Notes: a model not told the origin generated them from the sequence alone. A stretch of DNA of 64,000 nt from Microbacterium oxydans (GCF_000956525.1 NZ_JYIW01000022.1:62001-126000), one strand, 5' to 3'; positions 36,360 to 45,753 are shown, counted from the stretch's first letter. Numbers and translations are program-made.

Positions 36360-37198
36360 ACGCATATCGGCAGGATGACTGGGCGGCGAGCCCGGAGCAT
36401 CCGTCGACCGTCGCCGCGCCGTATCTGATGGGCACCGGGGTCGTGACCGGCGAGGACACCGGCACCCGCCCCCTCTCTCCGCCGCACTCGCATGCCGACG
36501 CGATGCTCGCGTGGTGCTACCGCGGCACCGTCTGGGTGCACCTGCAGGACGCGATGTGGCGTCTCGCACCAGGGCAGGGAATCTGGGTACCGGCGCGCAC
36601 CCCGCACACCGCCCGTCACGAGCGCGATTCGGTCGGCTGCTACACCTACCTCCCTGCGGCGTCGGCGATCGCCCCGATCGAGACGGTCACCCGCGTGCTC
36701 GTGCCGCGCGCCGTGCAGGAGATGCTCCTGCACCTCGGAATCAACGACATGCCGACGGACCTCCGTGTGCGCATCCAGTCCACGCTGATCGAGATGCTGC
36801 AGCAGCCGACTCCCGAAGCGCTCGAGGAATGGGGCGAGGTGCCGCTGCCCGCCGATGAGCGCGTGCGCGCGCTCGTGCAGGCGGTCCTCGACGAGCCCGG
36901 CGATCCGCGCAGCGCCGTCGAGCTCTTCCTCGCGCACGGCCTGCACGAGCGCACCGTGTTGCGCATCTTCCAGCACGACATCGGCATGACGTTCGGGCGC
37001 TGGCGCACCGGAGTGCGCATGACGCTCGGGGCCAGGCTCATCGTCGACGGCACGCCGATCGGAACGGCAGCGCGTCGGTGCGGGTACGGCAGCACGAGCG
37101 CATTCTCCGCGAGCTTCAAGGATCGCTTCGGCCTCACACCGAGGCAGTACATCGCGCGCGTGCAGGCGGATGCCGCGCACCAGTCGTACTGGCGCTGA
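36356..37198 (+). CDS. AraC family regulator with cupin N-terminus
   Basis: 280 residues. An N-terminal cupin-like sensor (about 25-100, PPHSHADAMLAWCYRGTVWV with the histidines of a small beta barrel) is followed by two AraC helix-turn-helix units at about 185-275 (LHERTVLRIFQHDIGMTFGR, AARRCGYGSTSAFSASFKDR). It overlaps the TetR gene by ATGA, but the siderophore genes downstream suggest it may activate iron uptake. Confidence 0.92.
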   Translation: MNAYRQDDWAASPEHPSTVAAPYLMGTGVVTGEDTGTRPLSPPHSHADAMLAWCYRGTVWVHLQDAMWRLAPGQGIWVPARTPHTARHERDSVGCYTYLPAASAIAPIETVTRVLVPRAVQEMLLHLGINDMPTDLRVRIQSTLIEMLQQPTPEALEEWGEVPLPADERVRALVQAVLDEPGDPRSAVELFLAHGLHERTVLRIFQHDIGMTFGRWRTGVRMTLGARLIVDGTPIGTAARRCGYGSTSAFSASFKDRFGLTPRQYIARVQADAAHQSYWR

Positions 37199-37299
37199 CG
37201 AGGCCCGACACGCCTGGCCCGTGAGCCGGAGGAGTACGCCGAGTCGGTCTGACGATACAAGTCGTCGTTCCATCGACACTTCGCGCGCGATGACCGTCC

Positions 37300-37305
37300 T
37301 ACGAT
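37300..37305 (+). promoter_or_regulatory. Candidate -10 element (TACGAT) of the siderophore operon
   Basis: TACGAT lies seven bases before the iron box and 80 before the first start codon. No convincing -35 is seen, so the assignment is tentative. Confidence 0.45.
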
Positions 37306-37312
37306 CGATGTG

Positions 37313-37331
37313 TTAGGGCATGCTTACCTAA
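37313..37331 (+). promoter_or_regulatory. IdeR/DtxR iron box
   Basis: TTAGGGCATGCTTACCTAA matches the 19-base consensus TTAGGTTAGSCTAACCTAA at 15 positions, with intact TTAGG and ACCTAA ends. It lies 53 bases before the siderophore-binding protein gene, placed to repress the operon when iron is sufficient. Confidence 0.88.
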
Positions 37332-37384
37332 CTCTCGCCGCGTGGACGCGGCACTCCCCTCCCCCCTTTCTCTGAAGGAGAATC

Positions 37385-38446
37385 ATGACGCACGCTCTCG
37401 CGCGCCCGAACACACGTCGAGGTGCCGCGCTCGTCGCAGCCGCCATCGCCGCCGCTCTCACCCTCGCCGGGTGCACGGCATCAGCCGACACCGCCGAATC
37501 GGCGCCGACGTCGACCGACGGCGTGGTCATCGAGCACGCACACGGCGAGACCGTGATCGCCGAGAAGCCGCAGCGCGTCGTGACCCTCGGCTGGATGACC
37601 TCCGACATCGTCGCCGCGCTCGGCACCAACCCGGTCGGCATGGAAGAGGTCTGGGGCGCCGGCGAGAGCGGCTTCCAGCCGTGGTTCGAGGACTACGTCA
37701 CCGAGGAGTACGGCGAGCTGCCCGAGATCATCCCCTTCACCGACGACGGCCCCAACTACGAGGCCATCAAGGCGCTGAAGCCCGACCTCATCCTGAGCCT
37801 GTACTCGGGCATCACCGACGTGCAGTACGAGCGCCTCACCGAGATCGCACCGACCGTTCCCTACATCGAGCGCGCGTGGGACCCGAGCACGTGGGAGGAC
37901 ATGACGCGCACGATCGGCACGGCACTGTCCGAAGACGCGAAGGCCGAGGAGCTGATCGCCGAGACCGAGGAGCAGATCACCACCCTCGCCGACGCGCACC
38001 CCGAGTTCGACGGCAAGACGTTCGTCTGGGGGCTGACGTTGAACGAGGGCGGCACCGACCTCGGCGTCTACCTCGAATACGACCCGCGCGTGCGCATCAC
38101 CGAAGCCCTCGGCTTCACCTCGACGTCTGCCATGGACGACTTCCTCTCGACCGCCGAGGGCGACAACTGGTACACCGGCGTCAGCCTGGAGAAGCTCTAC
38201 GACGTGCAGGCCGACCTGTTCGCCGCATGGGGCAGCAGCGCGGATGAGGGCACCTACACCGTCGAGAACAAGGTCGTCTCCCGCTGGGAGCCGATCGAGG
38301 CCGGCTCGTACGTGATCTACGCCGACGACGCCCAGGCGTCTGCGATCAGCGCGCCCACCGTGCTCTCGCTGAAGTACATCCTCCCCACCTACGTCGACGA
38401 CCTCGCAGCCGCGCTGCAGGGCGAGCCGACGATCGCGGGAGAGTGA
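37385..38446 (+). CDS. Iron-siderophore ABC transporter substrate-binding lipoprotein
   Basis: 353 residues. A signal peptide ends in the lipobox LTLAGC (Cys30), so it is anchored on the outer face of the membrane. The periplasmic-binding-protein type III fold is shown by the EKPQRVVTLGWMTSDIVAAL segment and the helical backbone typical of FhuD/FepB/FecB. First gene of the iron-box operon; AAGGAG sits at ideal distance from the ATG. It overlaps the first permease by four bases. Confidence 0.95.
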   Translation: MTHALARPNTRRGAALVAAAIAAALTLAGCTASADTAESAPTSTDGVVIEHAHGETVIAEKPQRVVTLGWMTSDIVAALGTNPVGMEEVWGAGESGFQPWFEDYVTEEYGELPEIIPFTDDGPNYEAIKALKPDLILSLYSGITDVQYERLTEIAPTVPYIERAWDPSTWEDMTRTIGTALSEDAKAEELIAETEEQITTLADAHPEFDGKTFVWGLTLNEGGTDLGVYLEYDPRVRITEALGFTSTSAMDDFLSTAEGDNWYTGVSLEKLYDVQADLFAAWGSSADEGTYTVENKVVSRWEPIEAGSYVIYADDAQASAISAPTVLSLKYILPTYVDDLAAALQGEPTIAGE

Positions 38447-39552
38447 TCCCGGAGATGTCGCGGCCGACGTCACCTCCGGCTCCGCTGGCGACGGAAGACG
38501 GCACCGACGTCTCGAACACGGGCGCGGGGGGTCGTGCAGACGACTCCCCGCGCCGCACCGCCGCGCTCGCAATCGGCCTCGTCGTGGCCACCGGCGTGCT
38601 GGTGCTCGCCACCATCGCCTCGCTCGCGATCGGCAACCGGGCGATCGACCCGGCGACCGTGCTGAGTGCGGTCTTCTCGTACGACGATGAGAACCCGCTG
38701 CACCTGATGGTCCAGGAGCTGCGCGTGCCGCGGACACTCCTCGGCATCGTCGTCGGCGCCGCGCTCGCCGTGTGCGGTGGCCTGATCCAGGCCTTCACCC
38801 GCAACCCGCTCGCCGACCCCGGCATCCTCGGCGTGAACGCCGGAGCATCCTTCGCCGTGACCTTCGCGGTCGGCGTGCTCGGCCTGACGACCCCGGGGGC
38901 ATATGTGCCCTTCGCCCTCGGCGGCGCTCTCGTGCTGACGCTGCTCGTCTACACGTTGGGGTCATTCGGAGCATCCGGAGCCACCCCCATGAAACTCACC
39001 CTCGCCGGCGTCGCCCTCGGTGCGGCGTTCACCGGCTTCACGACCGCGATCGTGCTGCGCGACGCAGGCACGCTGCAGGTCATGCGGTTCTGGGGCGTCG
39101 GCTCGATCGGCGGACGCACGCTCGACCAGCTCGCCTGGGCCGCACCCCTGATCGTGGCGGGCCTCGTCATCGGCCTGCTCTGCGCACGGTCCCTGAACGT
39201 GCTGGCCCTCGGCGACGATCTGGCTCAGGCGCTCGGCGCCCGCATTCGCGTCACCCGGGTCCTCGTCATCATCGCCGTCACCCTGCTGGCAGGCACGAGC
39301 GTCGCCGCGGCCGGCCCCATCGCCTTCGTCGGACTCATGATCCCGCACATCGTCCGCTGGTTCACCGGCCCCGATCAGCGCTGGGTGCTCACCTACTCGA
39401 TGATCATCGGCCCGGCATTCCTGCTGCTCGCCGACATCCTCGGCCGCATCGTGCTCCCGAACGGCGAGCTGCGCGTCGGCATCGTGACGGCCCTGCTCGG
39501 CGCCCCGATCCTGATCCTCCTCGTGCGTCGCAAGCGGGTGAGCGGACTGTGA
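38443..39552 (+). CDS. FecCD-type siderophore permease 1
   Basis: 369 residues, about ten helices, with the family motifs LRVPRTLLGIVVGAALAVCG, ITRNPLADPGILGVNAGAS (here FTRNPLADPGILG) and GPIAFVGLMIPHIVR. The N-terminal 40 residues are disordered. The GTG start overlaps the binding-protein stop (GTGA); an ATG four codons downstream is possible. Confidence 0.95.
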   Translation: MIPEMSRPTSPPAPLATEDGTDVSNTGAGGRADDSPRRTAALAIGLVVATGVLVLATIASLAIGNRAIDPATVLSAVFSYDDENPLHLMVQELRVPRTLLGIVVGAALAVCGGLIQAFTRNPLADPGILGVNAGASFAVTFAVGVLGLTTPGAYVPFALGGALVLTLLVYTLGSFGASGATPMKLTLAGVALGAAFTGFTTAIVLRDAGTLQVMRFWGVGSIGGRTLDQLAWAAPLIVAGLVIGLLCARSLNVLALGDDLAQALGARIRVTRVLVIIAVTLLAGTSVAAAGPIAFVGLMIPHIVRWFTGPDQRWVLTYSMIIGPAFLLLADILGRIVLPNGELRVGIVTALLGAPILILLVRRKRVSGL

Positions 39553-40652
39553 GCATCGACCAGCGCCCGGCGACCGAGCCGATCAGCGACGACCGACCTG
39601 CCGCGTTCACCCCCGTCGACTTCGGTCGGCGTCTGCTCCGCATCGAGACGAGCAGGCTCGCGACGCTGATCCCGGTGCGCTCGATCATCGTGTGCGCCGT
39701 GCTCGTCGTCGTGATCATCGCCGCCGGGATCTTCTCCATGACGATCGGTGCATACGAGGTGGACTTCCCGTCCGTGCTCCGCGCGATCGTCGACCCCGCG
39801 CCGGACCCGGACATCCGCCAGGTCGTGTTCGAGTGGCGGCTGCCACGGGTACTGTTCGCCATCCTGTGCGGAGCCGCGCTCGCACTCGCCGGTGGCATCT
39901 TCCAATCGCTCACCCGCAACCCGCTCGGTTCGCCCGACATCATCGGCTTCGGCATCGGCGCCCAGTTCGGCGTCACGCTCACCATGATCGTTCTCGAGCT
40001 GAACACGTACATGTTCAAAGCTGCCGGCGCGCTGGTCGGCGGCCTGATCACGGCGCTGCTCGTGTACCTGCTGGCGAACAGGCACACCATGTCGTCGTTC
40101 CGACTGATCATCGTCGGCATCGGCGTCTCGGCCGGCCTCGGCTCGCTCACATCGTGGATCATGATCTCGGTCAGCATCGAGAAGGCGATGATGGCGGCGA
40201 CCTGGGGCACAGGCTCCCTCGCGTCGCTCGGCTTCGACCAGCTCATCCCTGCAGCGATCGTGTTCGCCGTGGTCACGCTCGCCGCCCTGCCGCTCAACCG
40301 CACCCTGCCGGTGCTCGAGATGGGCGACGATGCGGCGACGGCCCTCGGCATCCGTCCAGGACGCACCCGACTCGCAGCGATGGTCTTCGGCGTGGCACTG
40401 GTCGCCCTCGTCACCGCCGCTGCCGGCCCGATCTCGTTCATCGCGCTCGCCGCCCCGCAGATCTCACAGCGCCTCACCCGCTCGAACACCCCGATGGGCA
40501 CCGCTCCGGTGATGCTGACCGGCGCCGCACTCGTCGTGGTCTCCGACGCCGTCGCCCAGCTCGTCGCCGTGCCCGTCGGCGTCGTGACCGTGTCTGTCGG
40601 CGGCATCTACCTCGCCTGGCTGCTGGCCGCCCAGTACGCGCGCCGCACCTGA
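39549..40652 (+). CDS. FecCD-type siderophore permease 2
   Basis: 367 residues, about ten helices, with LPRVLFAILCGAALALAGGI, LTRNPLGSPDIIGFGIGAQ and GPISFIALAAPQISQRL. It pairs with permease 1 to form the channel. The start is GTG 39549, overlapping permease 1 by four bases; the longer open frame lies inside permease 1 and is rejected. Confidence 0.95.
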   Translation: MSIDQRPATEPISDDRPAAFTPVDFGRRLLRIETSRLATLIPVRSIIVCAVLVVVIIAAGIFSMTIGAYEVDFPSVLRAIVDPAPDPDIRQVVFEWRLPRVLFAILCGAALALAGGIFQSLTRNPLGSPDIIGFGIGAQFGVTLTMIVLELNTYMFKAAGALVGGLITALLVYLLANRHTMSSFRLIIVGIGVSAGLGSLTSWIMISVSIEKAMMAATWGTGSLASLGFDQLIPAAIVFAVVTLAALPLNRTLPVLEMGDDAATALGIRPGRTRLAAMVFGVALVALVTAAAGPISFIALAAPQISQRLTRSNTPMGTAPVMLTGAALVVVSDAVAQLVAVPVGVVTVSVGGIYLAWLLAAQYARRT

Positions 40653-40663
40653 AAGGAACACCC

Positions 40664-41452
40664 ATGACCACTTCGCTGCTGGCCCGCGACATCAGCCTGG
40701 GCTACGGGGACACCCCCATCATCTCGACGCTCACGCTCGAGGTGCCCGACGACTCGTTCACGATCATCATCGGGCCGAACGCCTGCGGGAAGTCGACCCT
40801 GCTGCGCGGATTCGCACGGCTGCTGCGTCCGACGACCGGAGCCGTGCTCCTCGACGGCGCGGAGCTGAAGACGTACAAGCCGAAGGAGGCAGCCCGGCGG
40901 CTCGGCCTCCTCCCCCAGTCGTCGATCGCACCGGACGGCATCACCGTCGCGGATCTCGTCGGCCGAGGTCGGTTCCCGCACCAGAACGCGATGCGCACCT
41001 GGAGCAGCGCAGACGAACGAGCGGTCGCCGATGCCTTGGCGGCCACCGGGGTCACCGAGCTGTCCCGCCGCCTCGTCGACGAGCTCTCCGGCGGACAGCG
41101 CCAGCGCGTCTGGGTGGCGATGGCACTCGCCCAGCAGACCAAGCACCTGCTGCTCGATGAGCCGACGACCTTCCTCGACATCGCCCACCAGATCGACCTG
41201 ATGGAGCTCTTCGCCGACCTGCACCGCAACGGCACCACGCTGGTCGCGGTGCTGCACGATCTGAACCACGCCGCCCGCTACGCGACCCACCTCGTCGCGA
41301 TGCGCGACGGCGCGGTCGTGGCCCAGGGCGACCCGCGGGAGATCATCACCGCAGAGATCGTCGAGGCCGTGTACGACCTGCCGTGCACCGTGATCACCGA
41401 CCCGGTGTCCGGCACCCCGCTGGTGCTGCCGCTCGGCCGGCGCACGTCATGA
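40664..41452 (+). CDS. Siderophore ABC importer ATPase
   Basis: 262 residues. Walker A GPNACGKST (37-45), Q-loop Gln85, signature LSGGQ (141-145), Walker B LLLDEP (162-167) and the switch His in AVLHDLNHA are all intact. FepC/FhuC-type ATPase powering the two permeases. AAAGGAA precedes the ATG. Its stop overlaps the next ABC gene. Confidence 0.96.
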   Translation: MTTSLLARDISLGYGDTPIISTLTLEVPDDSFTIIIGPNACGKSTLLRGFARLLRPTTGAVLLDGAELKTYKPKEAARRLGLLPQSSIAPDGITVADLVGRGRFPHQNAMRTWSSADERAVADALAATGVTELSRRLVDELSGGQRQRVWVAMALAQQTKHLLLDEPTTFLDIAHQIDLMELFADLHRNGTTLVAVLHDLNHAARYATHLVAMRDGAVVAQGDPREIITAEIVEAVYDLPCTVITDPVSGTPLVLPLGRRTS

Positions 41453-43092
41453 CCGGCACACCAAGGCGGCTGTTCGCGATCGCACTCGCCGCAGACGGGC
41501 GAGGCCTCGCGTTGACCGCCGCGACCGCCCTGCTCGTCGTCCACTCGCTCGCCGAGGCCGCGATCCCGGTCATCATCGGCGCCACGATCGACCGCGCCGT
41601 GCTCCCGGCCGACCCCGCAGCGCTCGCGCTCTGGCTCGGTGTGCTGGTCGGCACGTTCCTGGTGCTGACCGTGAGCTACCAGTCGGCATCCCGCTTCATG
41701 GTGACGATCTACGGGTACGGCGAGCAGGCGCTGCGTCACCTGACGCTGTCGCGGATGCTGCGCCCCCGCCTCTCGCGACGCGCGGTGAGCCCCGGTGAGG
41801 CACTGACTTTCGTGACCTCCGACACGTACCGCGTCGCCGGTGTCGCCTGGTCGGTCGCGCAGCAGTGCTCGACGATCGCGGCGATCATCGGGGCGGCGCT
41901 GGCCATGTCGGTGATCTCGCCCATCGCGACGCTCGTGGTGTTCGGCTCCACGATCGCGATGATGCTCGTGATGCGGGTCGTCTCGCGCCCGCTCGAGCGC
42001 CGCGGATTCGCCGAGCAGCACGCCGCGACCGAAGCAGGAGCGGTCGCTGCCGACTTCATGAGCGGGTTCCGCGTGCTGGTCGGCATCGGCGCCCGTGAGG
42101 AAGCCGTGCGCAGATATGTCGCCGCGAGTGACGTCTCGCGGCGTGCGGCGACCGCGGCAGGTCGTTCGCTGGCTGCCTCCGAGGCGGTCAGCGGCACGCT
42201 CGCCGCCGTGGTCACCACCGCGCTCGCCGGCATGTCGGCATGGTTCGCCGCCGAGGGACGCATCAGCATCGGCGAGCTGGTGACGGTGCTCGGACTCGCG
42301 CAGTTCATCAGCGGCTACCTCGCGTACGCGGGGTCGTTCCCCTCGAACTGGATCCACAAGCTGGCCTCGGCCAAACGTCTCGCCGAGGTCATCGACGCGG
42401 AAGACCTGCTCGACGAGCCTGCTGCCGGTGGCGCGCACCTCGCGGCATCCGCCGACGATGTCGTGCTGACCTTCCGCGCAGGACCGGCGGACTCGCCGCA
42501 CGTCGAGGTGCGCGACGGCGAGCTGCTCGGCATCCGCCCGGCCGACAGCGACACCGCGCGCGAGCTGTCGCGCCTGCTCGGTCTGCGCACGCGCCCGGCC
42601 CCCGGTACAGTCTCGATCACAGTCGACGGCGCGTTCCGCGATCTCACCCACCTGGACCCGGTGGAGTACCGTCGCCGCGTCGTCGCCCCGCCGCACGGCC
42701 AGACGATCGTGAGCGGCACGCTGCTCGAAGCCGTCCGCGGCCACGGTGCGGCCGCAGCCCCTGAGCCCGACCTCATCGAGATGGCCGCACTGCACGACAC
42801 CGTCGCACAGGTCGGCGGGTGGGAGGCGCAGGTCGGCGAAGCGGGCCGGCGGCTCTCGGGCGGGCAGCGCCAGCGCATCGGCATCGCGAGAGGCCTGCAC
42901 TCGGATGCCGAGGTGCTCGTGCTCGATGAGCCGACCTCTGCGGTGGACGCCATCACCGAGGCGCACATCGCCAGCGCCCTCGCGAACCACACCGCGACCA
43001 CGATCGTGATCACGACCTCACCGCTGCTGCTCGGCGCCTGCGACCGGGTCATCGACCTCCCCTCGGCCGGATCGGATGCTCGACATGACTGA
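41449..43092 (+). CDS. Exporter-fold ABC half-transporter with degenerate Walker A
   Basis: 547 residues. A six-helix membrane domain occupies about 15-300 and an ATPase domain 335-540. The signature LSGGQRQR (469-476) and Walker B VLVLDEP (Asp493, Glu494) are intact, but the Walker A position reads GIRPADSDT (361-369) with no Lys, the Q-loop Gln is replaced (APPHGQT) and the switch His region reads ITTSP. Alone it could not hydrolyse ATP. It is coupled by overlap to the FepC-like gene upstream and to its partner downstream, and probably works as a heterodimer with it. Confidence 0.92.
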   Translation: MTGTPRRLFAIALAADGRGLALTAATALLVVHSLAEAAIPVIIGATIDRAVLPADPAALALWLGVLVGTFLVLTVSYQSASRFMVTIYGYGEQALRHLTLSRMLRPRLSRRAVSPGEALTFVTSDTYRVAGVAWSVAQQCSTIAAIIGAALAMSVISPIATLVVFGSTIAMMLVMRVVSRPLERRGFAEQHAATEAGAVAADFMSGFRVLVGIGAREEAVRRYVAASDVSRRAATAAGRSLAASEAVSGTLAAVVTTALAGMSAWFAAEGRISIGELVTVLGLAQFISGYLAYAGSFPSNWIHKLASAKRLAEVIDAEDLLDEPAAGGAHLAASADDVVLTFRAGPADSPHVEVRDGELLGIRPADSDTARELSRLLGLRTRPAPGTVSITVDGAFRDLTHLDPVEYRRRVVAPPHGQTIVSGTLLEAVRGHGAAAAPEPDLIEMAALHDTVAQVGGWEAQVGEAGRRLSGGQRQRIGIARGLHSDAEVLVLDEPTSAVDAITEAHIASALANHTATTIVITTSPLLLGACDRVIDLPSAGSDARHD

Positions 43093-44866
43093 CCCCTCGC
43101 GCAGCGCCCTGCTGCCGGTCGCCTCGAGTGCCCGCGTGCGCGCGGCCGTCGGCGCGCTGCTGCGGCAGCATCCCGGCCGGACGGCGGCGGTCGCGGTGCT
43201 GTTCCTCGCGGCATCCGCCCTCGGCATCGTGATGCCGGCCTGCCTCGGACGCATCGTCGACGCCGTCTCGACCGATGCGGGCATCCCCACCATCGCCGGC
43301 TGGGTCGCCGGGGCCGGCGCGGGAGCGATCGGTGCCGCCGTCATGATGCTGTGGGCCACGCGCGTGCTCACCGGGCTCGTCCAGGACATGCTCGCGAGCC
43401 TCCGTGAGGATGTGTTCGCCTCGGCCATGCGGCTGCCGGTCAGCTCGGTCGACGACGGCGAGAGCGCCGATCTGCTGTCGCGCGTGACGGGCGACGTGGA
43501 TGCCGTCGCGGAAGCCGGCGGGAACGTGGCGCCGACCCTGCTGTCGGCCGGATTCGCGATCGCGGTCTCGGTGGCTGCGCTCACGGCGCTCGACCCCTGG
43601 CTCGCCCTCGCCGGCCTGGCGTCGGCCCCCTGCTACATCCTCGGCACCCGAGCGTTCCTGCGCCGTTCGCGCATCGTGTTCCGAGAGGTGCGGGTGCGCG
43701 AGGCCGCCCGCAGCCAGGCGGTGTTGGAAGCCGTCGAGGGCATCGAGACCCTCACCGCCTTCAACGAGCAGGAGCACGCGCTCGATCGGGTGCGGGAGCG
43801 CGCCGAGGGGTCGATCGCCATGCAGATCGAGGGCGTGCGACTGACGAACCGGCTGTTCCGCTGGATCAACGGCGGCGAGCTCGTCGGGCTGGCTGCGATC
43901 CTCGCGACCGGATTCCTGCTGCAGTCGGCAGGCGCGATCACGGTCGGCATGGTCACGACCGCTGCACTGCTGTTCCACCGTCTGTTCGGTCCGGTCGGGC
44001 AGCTGATCTTCGGACTCGACGACATCCAGCGCGCGACGATCGGTCTCGCTCGTCTCGTCGGCGTGATCGATCTCGCCCCGCAGCAGTCCGAGCCGGTGAC
44101 AGCGGATGCCGCCCCGGCGACGACGACCGGCATCGAGGTGCGCGATGTGACGTTCCGCTATCCGACGACGGGCCGCGGGATCAGCGAGGTCTCGCTCAGC
44201 GTCGACGCTGGGACGACCGTCGCACTCGTCGGCAGCTCCGGATCGGGCAAGAGCACCCTCGCACGCGTGATCGCCGGGCATCACCCGCCGACCTCCGGCA
44301 GCGTGCACTTCGCCGCAGGCACGGCCGACCCGTACTACCTCTCGCAGGAGCTGCACCAGTTCCGCGGCACGATCGCCGACAACCTGCGGCTGGTCGCGCC
44401 GGAGGCGAGCGACGACGAGATGATCGCGGTGCTGCGCGCCGTCGGCGCCGATTGGGCGGTCGAGGCGATGGCCGCGACTGTCGCACTCGACGAAGGGCGC
44501 ATCCAGCAGCTCGCCGTCGCACGAGCACTGCTCGCCGATCCGGCGATCGTGATCCTCGACGAGGCCACCGCCGATGTCGGCCTGCATCACCGCGATGCCG
44601 TGGAAGACGCCATCACCGCGCTGCGCGATGGCCGCACCGCCCTGCTCATCGCGCACCGGCTGCAGCAGGCGTCCACCGCCGATCAGATCGTCGTCTTCGC
44701 CGACGGCAGGGCGACGCAGCGCGGCACGCACGACGAGCTCCTCGCGACCGACGGCCCGTACCGCCGCTCCTGGCTCGCCCAGACGCAGAGCGCACCAGAG
44801 CACCCGAACCAGCACCCGAACCAGACTCGGACTCAGCACGAGTCCGGAGAGACGGAGACCCCGTGA
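43085..44866 (+). CDS. Exporter-fold ABC half-transporter lacking the signature motif
   Basis: 593 residues; membrane domain about 15-315, ATPase 348-570. Walker A GSSGSGKST (383-391), Q-loop Gln421, Walker B IVILDEA (Asp492, Glu493) and switch His524 (LIAHR) are intact. The LSGGQ signature is replaced by LDEGR (468-472), and the loop before it is shortened. It supplies exactly what its upstream partner lacks. The polar C-terminus has Asn/Gln/His repeats (HPNQHPNQTRTQH). ATG 43085 has GGA eight bases upstream; ATG 43076 is an alternative. Confidence 0.92.
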   Translation: MTDPSRSALLPVASSARVRAAVGALLRQHPGRTAAVAVLFLAASALGIVMPACLGRIVDAVSTDAGIPTIAGWVAGAGAGAIGAAVMMLWATRVLTGLVQDMLASLREDVFASAMRLPVSSVDDGESADLLSRVTGDVDAVAEAGGNVAPTLLSAGFAIAVSVAALTALDPWLALAGLASAPCYILGTRAFLRRSRIVFREVRVREAARSQAVLEAVEGIETLTAFNEQEHALDRVRERAEGSIAMQIEGVRLTNRLFRWINGGELVGLAAILATGFLLQSAGAITVGMVTTAALLFHRLFGPVGQLIFGLDDIQRATIGLARLVGVIDLAPQQSEPVTADAAPATTTGIEVRDVTFRYPTTGRGISEVSLSVDAGTTVALVGSSGSGKSTLARVIAGHHPPTSGSVHFAAGTADPYYLSQELHQFRGTIADNLRLVAPEASDDEMIAVLRAVGADWAVEAMAATVALDEGRIQQLAVARALLADPAIVILDEATADVGLHHRDAVEDAITALRDGRTALLIAHRLQQASTADQIVVFADGRATQRGTHDELLATDGPYRRSWLAQTQSAPEHPNQHPNQTRTQHESGETETP

Positions 44867-45753
44867 ACATCCACCGCGGCATCGTCAGCAGTACGACCAC
44901 CCTCGCCCCGACCCTGACCCGCGTCACCCTCGCGGGGCCAGGCATCGAGGACTTCCTCAGCACCGGCATCGGCGACGAGTACGTCCGCGTGTTCTTCCCG
45001 CACGGCGACGACCCCACCGACGTCTCGCTGCCGGTGCCTGCCGGCGACTGGTGGGAGACGCCGGAAGGAGCACCCGAGGCACCGATGCGCACCTACACGA
45101 TCAGCGGCGTGCGACCGGATGCCGGCGAGCTCGACATCGACTTCGTGCTGCACGAGGCCGGGATCGCGGGTCCGTGGGCCGCGCGCGCCGAGCCCGGCCA
45201 CGTGCTCGGGCTGAACTCGCCGACCGGTCTGTACTCCCCGCCGGCCGACATCACATGGCAGGTGCTGGTCGCCGACCTCACCGGTCTGCCGGCCGTCGCA
45301 CGGATCGCCGCGGATGCTCCGGCAGGTGTGCGCACCCGCGTCGTGCTCGAGGTGCCGCACGAAGACGACCGGGTGCCGTTCGACGTCGGCCCCGATGTGG
45401 ACGTCACCTGGGTCATCGGCGGCAACGGCCACGCCCCGAGCGCGCTCGGACACCTGGTGCGGGGCATCGTCGACGACCGCCTGCCGCTCGACGAGGGCTA
45501 CGTCTGGGTCGCCGGAGAGACCGTCGCACTGCGCGATGTGCGCAAGTACCTGCGCAAGGAACTCGCGCTGCCGGCGACCCGGTTCAAGGTCGTGGGCTAC
45601 TGGACGCCGATCGCCGCGTGGGACGAGAAGTTCGCCGCGCTCCCCGAGTCGGTGCAGAAGGAGCTCGACGCGATCTGGACCGAGTTCGAGGACGTGGAGC
45701 CGGAGGACGTGCAGGTGCGGTTCGAGGAACGGCTGGATCAGCTCGGGCTCTGA
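44863..45753 (+). CDS. Siderophore-interacting protein (FAD-binding ferric-siderophore reductase)
   Basis: 296 residues of the SIP family. The FAD-binding beta barrel contains MRTYTISGVRP (the RxYT flavin motif), the FAD_binding_9 part gives DYVRVFFP-like DEYVRVFFPHG, and the C-terminal SIP domain has VWVAGETVALRDVRKYLRKE (GE motif). It would reduce Fe(III)-siderophore after uptake. The GTG start overlaps the ABC gene by four bases. Its location beside the exporter-fold pair recalls IrtA, where a SIP domain is fused to such a transporter. Confidence 0.95.
   Translation: MNIHRGIVSSTTTLAPTLTRVTLAGPGIEDFLSTGIGDEYVRVFFPHGDDPTDVSLPVPAGDWWETPEGAPEAPMRTYTISGVRPDAGELDIDFVLHEAGIAGPWAARAEPGHVLGLNSPTGLYSPPADITWQVLVADLTGLPAVARIAADAPAGVRTRVVLEVPHEDDRVPFDVGPDVDVTWVIGGNGHAPSALGHLVRGIVDDRLPLDEGYVWVAGETVALRDVRKYLRKELALPATRFKVVGYWTPIAAWDEKFAALPESVQKELDAIWTEFEDVEPEDVQVRFEERLDQLGL

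Noticed and set aside
34590..36569. 659-codon minus-strand frame across the MFS/TetR region
   Set aside because: It covers two genes in different frames and is Arg/Pro-rich nonsense.
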